Source: Actinomycetes bacterium
Lineage (GTDB): Bacteria > Actinomycetota > Thermoleophilia > RBG-16-64-13
Assembly: GCA_024637035.1 (NCBI GenBank)
Contig: JAGXFW010000013.1
Coordinates: 27,203 to 91,202 of the forward strand
DNA length: 64,000 nucleotides
Direction of reading: 5' to 3'
The notes below the pieces were generated by a model, which was not told the DNA's origin, did not search any database, and saw only the letters and a list, made by a program, of their open reading frames with translations. Positions 62,540 to 64,000 of this stretch are shown here, one piece after another (position 1 is the stretch's first letter; each line of letters begins with the position of its first letter). The translations under genes were made by a program, and so were the position numbers.

Positions 62540-63004
62540 CTACTCCCTCGATCGCACCCAGCCTTCAACCAGCCGGACGCCCACGTTCCGCTCGCCCAGA
62601 GCCTCCAGGGCCTCTGCCTTGGCCAGAATGACGTGGCACTCGGCCAAACTCCGAGCCGCCCTCCTCGTTGTCTCAGTCTGCGTCTCGGCAGCCGGACCAG
62701 GAGTCAGTGCCGGGGGAGTGGGGGATGTGTCTGCCGGCTCTTCAAGCACCCACCGCAGAAACCCTTCCTCGGACTCCGGCGGCCTGCGACCGGTCACGGT
62801 GCGGTAGACGTCTCCGAGCACGTCCAGGAGCGCCAGCACCTCGCGAAGCGTCTGGAGCGAGCGAGGGAAGAGCAGGTCTTCTCCTGCGAAGTATCGCCGC
62901 GCGACCATCCGTTCCGCCTCGCAGAAGGCGAGGACCTCCTCCCGGAGCAGCACCTCATCGGCCGACCACGCGGCCACGGCCTCATCCTGGTCGTACCGTA
63001 GCAA
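62540..63004 (-). CDS. hypothetical protein, unknown
   Basis: 154 residues, helical and Glu/Ala/Arg-rich (REEVLAFCEAERMVARRYFAGEDLLFPRSLQTLREVLALLDVLG), with a Pro/Thr linker and a second helical part. TTG start without a clear ribosome site. No family recognised. Confidence 0.4.
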   Translation of the reverse strand: MLRYDQDEAVAAWSADEVLLREEVLAFCEAERMVARRYFAGEDLLFPRSLQTLREVLALLDVLGDVYRTVTGRRPPESEEGFLRWVLEEPADTSPTPPALTPGPAAETQTETTRRAARSLAECHVILAKAEALEALGERNVGVRLVEGWVRSRE

Positions 63005-63383
63005 TTCAAAGGCACAGCACGGAAGCGGCGAAGCTCAGCAGCGCGCCCTTGCCAATCGCACGGATTGATTCGACGGCGTCAGGTCGACCTGACGCCAGGA
63101 CCTCGGCGTGTTCCACCGCCGCTCAAAAGAGCTCTCCTGCGAAAGCGCGGTCGTGATCAGCCCGAGAAACGTCCGAGGAGATTCACGAGTGCGTGCGCTT
63201 GCTCGATGTTGCGTATCGGTCCTCCAAAGCGACCGAGCGCAAGGATGTAGGTAGAATTCGCAGAATATATCCATGAGGCTGATCTATCCCTCTCGATCGC
63301 TTGTGAGGATTGTGACAACAAGACTACCCTCATACCTCACGCCCAGCTCAGGGAATGGTAGGTACCGGCGAAGACAAAGACAA
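63005..63383. other. probable decayed minus-strand gene
   Basis: No intact ORF. Minus-strand frames give protein-like pieces (ALGRFGGPIRNIEQAHALVNLL; AAVEHAEVLASGRPDAVESI) separated by stops, suggesting a dead gene. Confidence 0.3.
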
Positions 63384-63959
63384 ATGAGACGGCGTCGTGT
63401 GGCCTGGGCTCTGGTCATGATCGTCGTGGCCGCGGCTATAGTTGCCTGGGCGATCATCTTGCCCGGGGGTGACAAGAGGGCCGGCTCGACCTCTACGTCG
63501 ACGAGCACCACCGCGAGCGCCGCCACGACGACCTCGACTCTAGCTACCCAGGCAAGGGGCGCCCTTACCTACAGCGCGCAACTGACCGGTGAGAATGAGA
63601 TCCCCGCTCTTTCCACTTCTGCGAGCGGTGCATTCACCCTCACCATGGCTCCCGACGGCTCCTCGGTGCGCTACGTCCTCAGCGTGACCACCATTACCAA
63701 CGTGACCGTTGCCCGCCTACATGAAGGCAAGGCCGGAGCCACCGGCGCTACGCTCCTCACCGTCTATGGCGGCCCCACCAAGAGTGGCGCCTTCAGTGGA
63801 ACTCTCACCCAGGGCTCTTTTTCCGCGGTCAAGCTGGAGGGCCCCCTCAAGGGCAAGACCATCGCGGACTTCGTGGCCCTCATAGAGGCTGGCGCCGTCT
63901 ACCTCAATGTGGGGACGAGCGCTCATCCCAAGGGGGAGATTCGCGGGCAGCTCGAGTAG
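63384..63959 (+). CDS. CHRD-domain secreted or anchored protein
   Basis: 191 residues: basic start, membrane helix (VAWALVMIVVAAAIVAWAIIL), Thr/Ser linker, then a CHRD domain (YSAQLTGENEIPALSTSASGAFTL, HEGKAGATGATLLTVYGG, IEAGAVYLNVGTSAHPKGEIRGQL). CHRD domains are extracellular beta modules of unclear role. The ATG at 63384 is chosen over 63273. Confidence 0.82.
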   Translation: MRRRRVAWALVMIVVAAAIVAWAIILPGGDKRAGSTSTSTSTTASAATTTSTLATQARGALTYSAQLTGENEIPALSTSASGAFTLTMAPDGSSVRYVLSVTTITNVTVARLHEGKAGATGATLLTVYGGPTKSGAFSGTLTQGSFSAVKLEGPLKGKTIADFVALIEAGAVYLNVGTSAHPKGEIRGQLE

Positions 63960-64000
63960 CGGCTGGAGGAACTGCCCGTTCACTAGTCCTGGGATCGCAT

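Overview
The window is high-GC bacterial DNA, most likely from an Actinomycetota-type organism, possibly an anaerobe. This is inferred from the GC-rich codon use, many GTG/TTG starts, Thr/Ser-rich wall-spanning linkers, a coiled-coil NlpC/P60 hydrolase, an iron-sulfur flavoprotein, and a folate-linked MetF plus AcsE-like pair. I cannot assign a species.

Left part (1-27,250): ordinary, densely packed chromosome. It holds a LarA-like protein, class I fructose-1,6-bisphosphatase, a LapA-like membrane protein, an iron-sulfur flavoprotein, an MMPL exporter, a DUF401 permease, a YchF-like GTPase, a GDT1-type cation exporter, a DUF302 protein, a Tag-like glycosylase, and a complete phosphate regulon. 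In that regulon the PhoR- and PhoP-like genes diverge from pstS-pstC-pstA-pstB-phoU, and three 11-bp-phased Pho-box half sites lie between them. A thiolase, a NifU-like scaffold, MetF, ProA, an AcsE-like methyltransferase and the NlpC/P60 hydrolase follow.

Middle part (27,260-47,402): an initiator tRNA-fMet gene with its terminator has been used repeatedly as an integration site. A perfect 93-bp direct repeat (27290-27382 and 41044-41136), made of the 3' half of the tRNA plus its terminator, bounds a 13.8-kb island. A further truncated copy lies at 47178-47202, so a second related island (41137-47202) sits in tandem. TGCCCAC-rich repeats that look like integrase arm sites lie next to each copy. 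The only integrase is a C-terminal fragment, so island 1 looks immobilised. Cargo includes a three-gene operon (AbiTii-like, DndB/DGQHR-like, HExxH metallopeptidase-like) that I consider the best candidate for an undescribed defence system. It ends exactly at an integron attC-like hairpin, and a second such hairpin follows. Other cargo is an intact IS3-family element, a 5'-truncated Rhs toxin with an Ntox24-like tip and an Imm53-like immunity gene, an orphan Rhs tip, small membrane proteins that are probably immunity factors, and many gene fragments (SNase, DUF262/GmrSD, M29 peptidase, HsdR). A dispersed repeat carries a conserved -35/N18/-10 promoter in three copies, each upstream of a cargo gene.

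Right part (43,795-64,000): housekeeping-type genes (EamA exporter, methyltransferase, KtrAB potassium uptake, Mrr-like endonuclease, SRPBCC protein, TerC) alternate with relics of IS3, IS21, toxin-antitoxin and repeat families. Two features stand out. One is a three-gene PhnW-like / CDP-alcohol phosphotransferase / nucleotidyltransferase operon suggesting aminoethylphosphonate (phosphonolipid) headgroup synthesis, with a near-perfect CIRCE heat-shock operator upstream. The other is a secreted protein flanked by two BlaI/CopY-like palindromes, with no matching repressor in the window. The window ends with a CHRD-domain protein.
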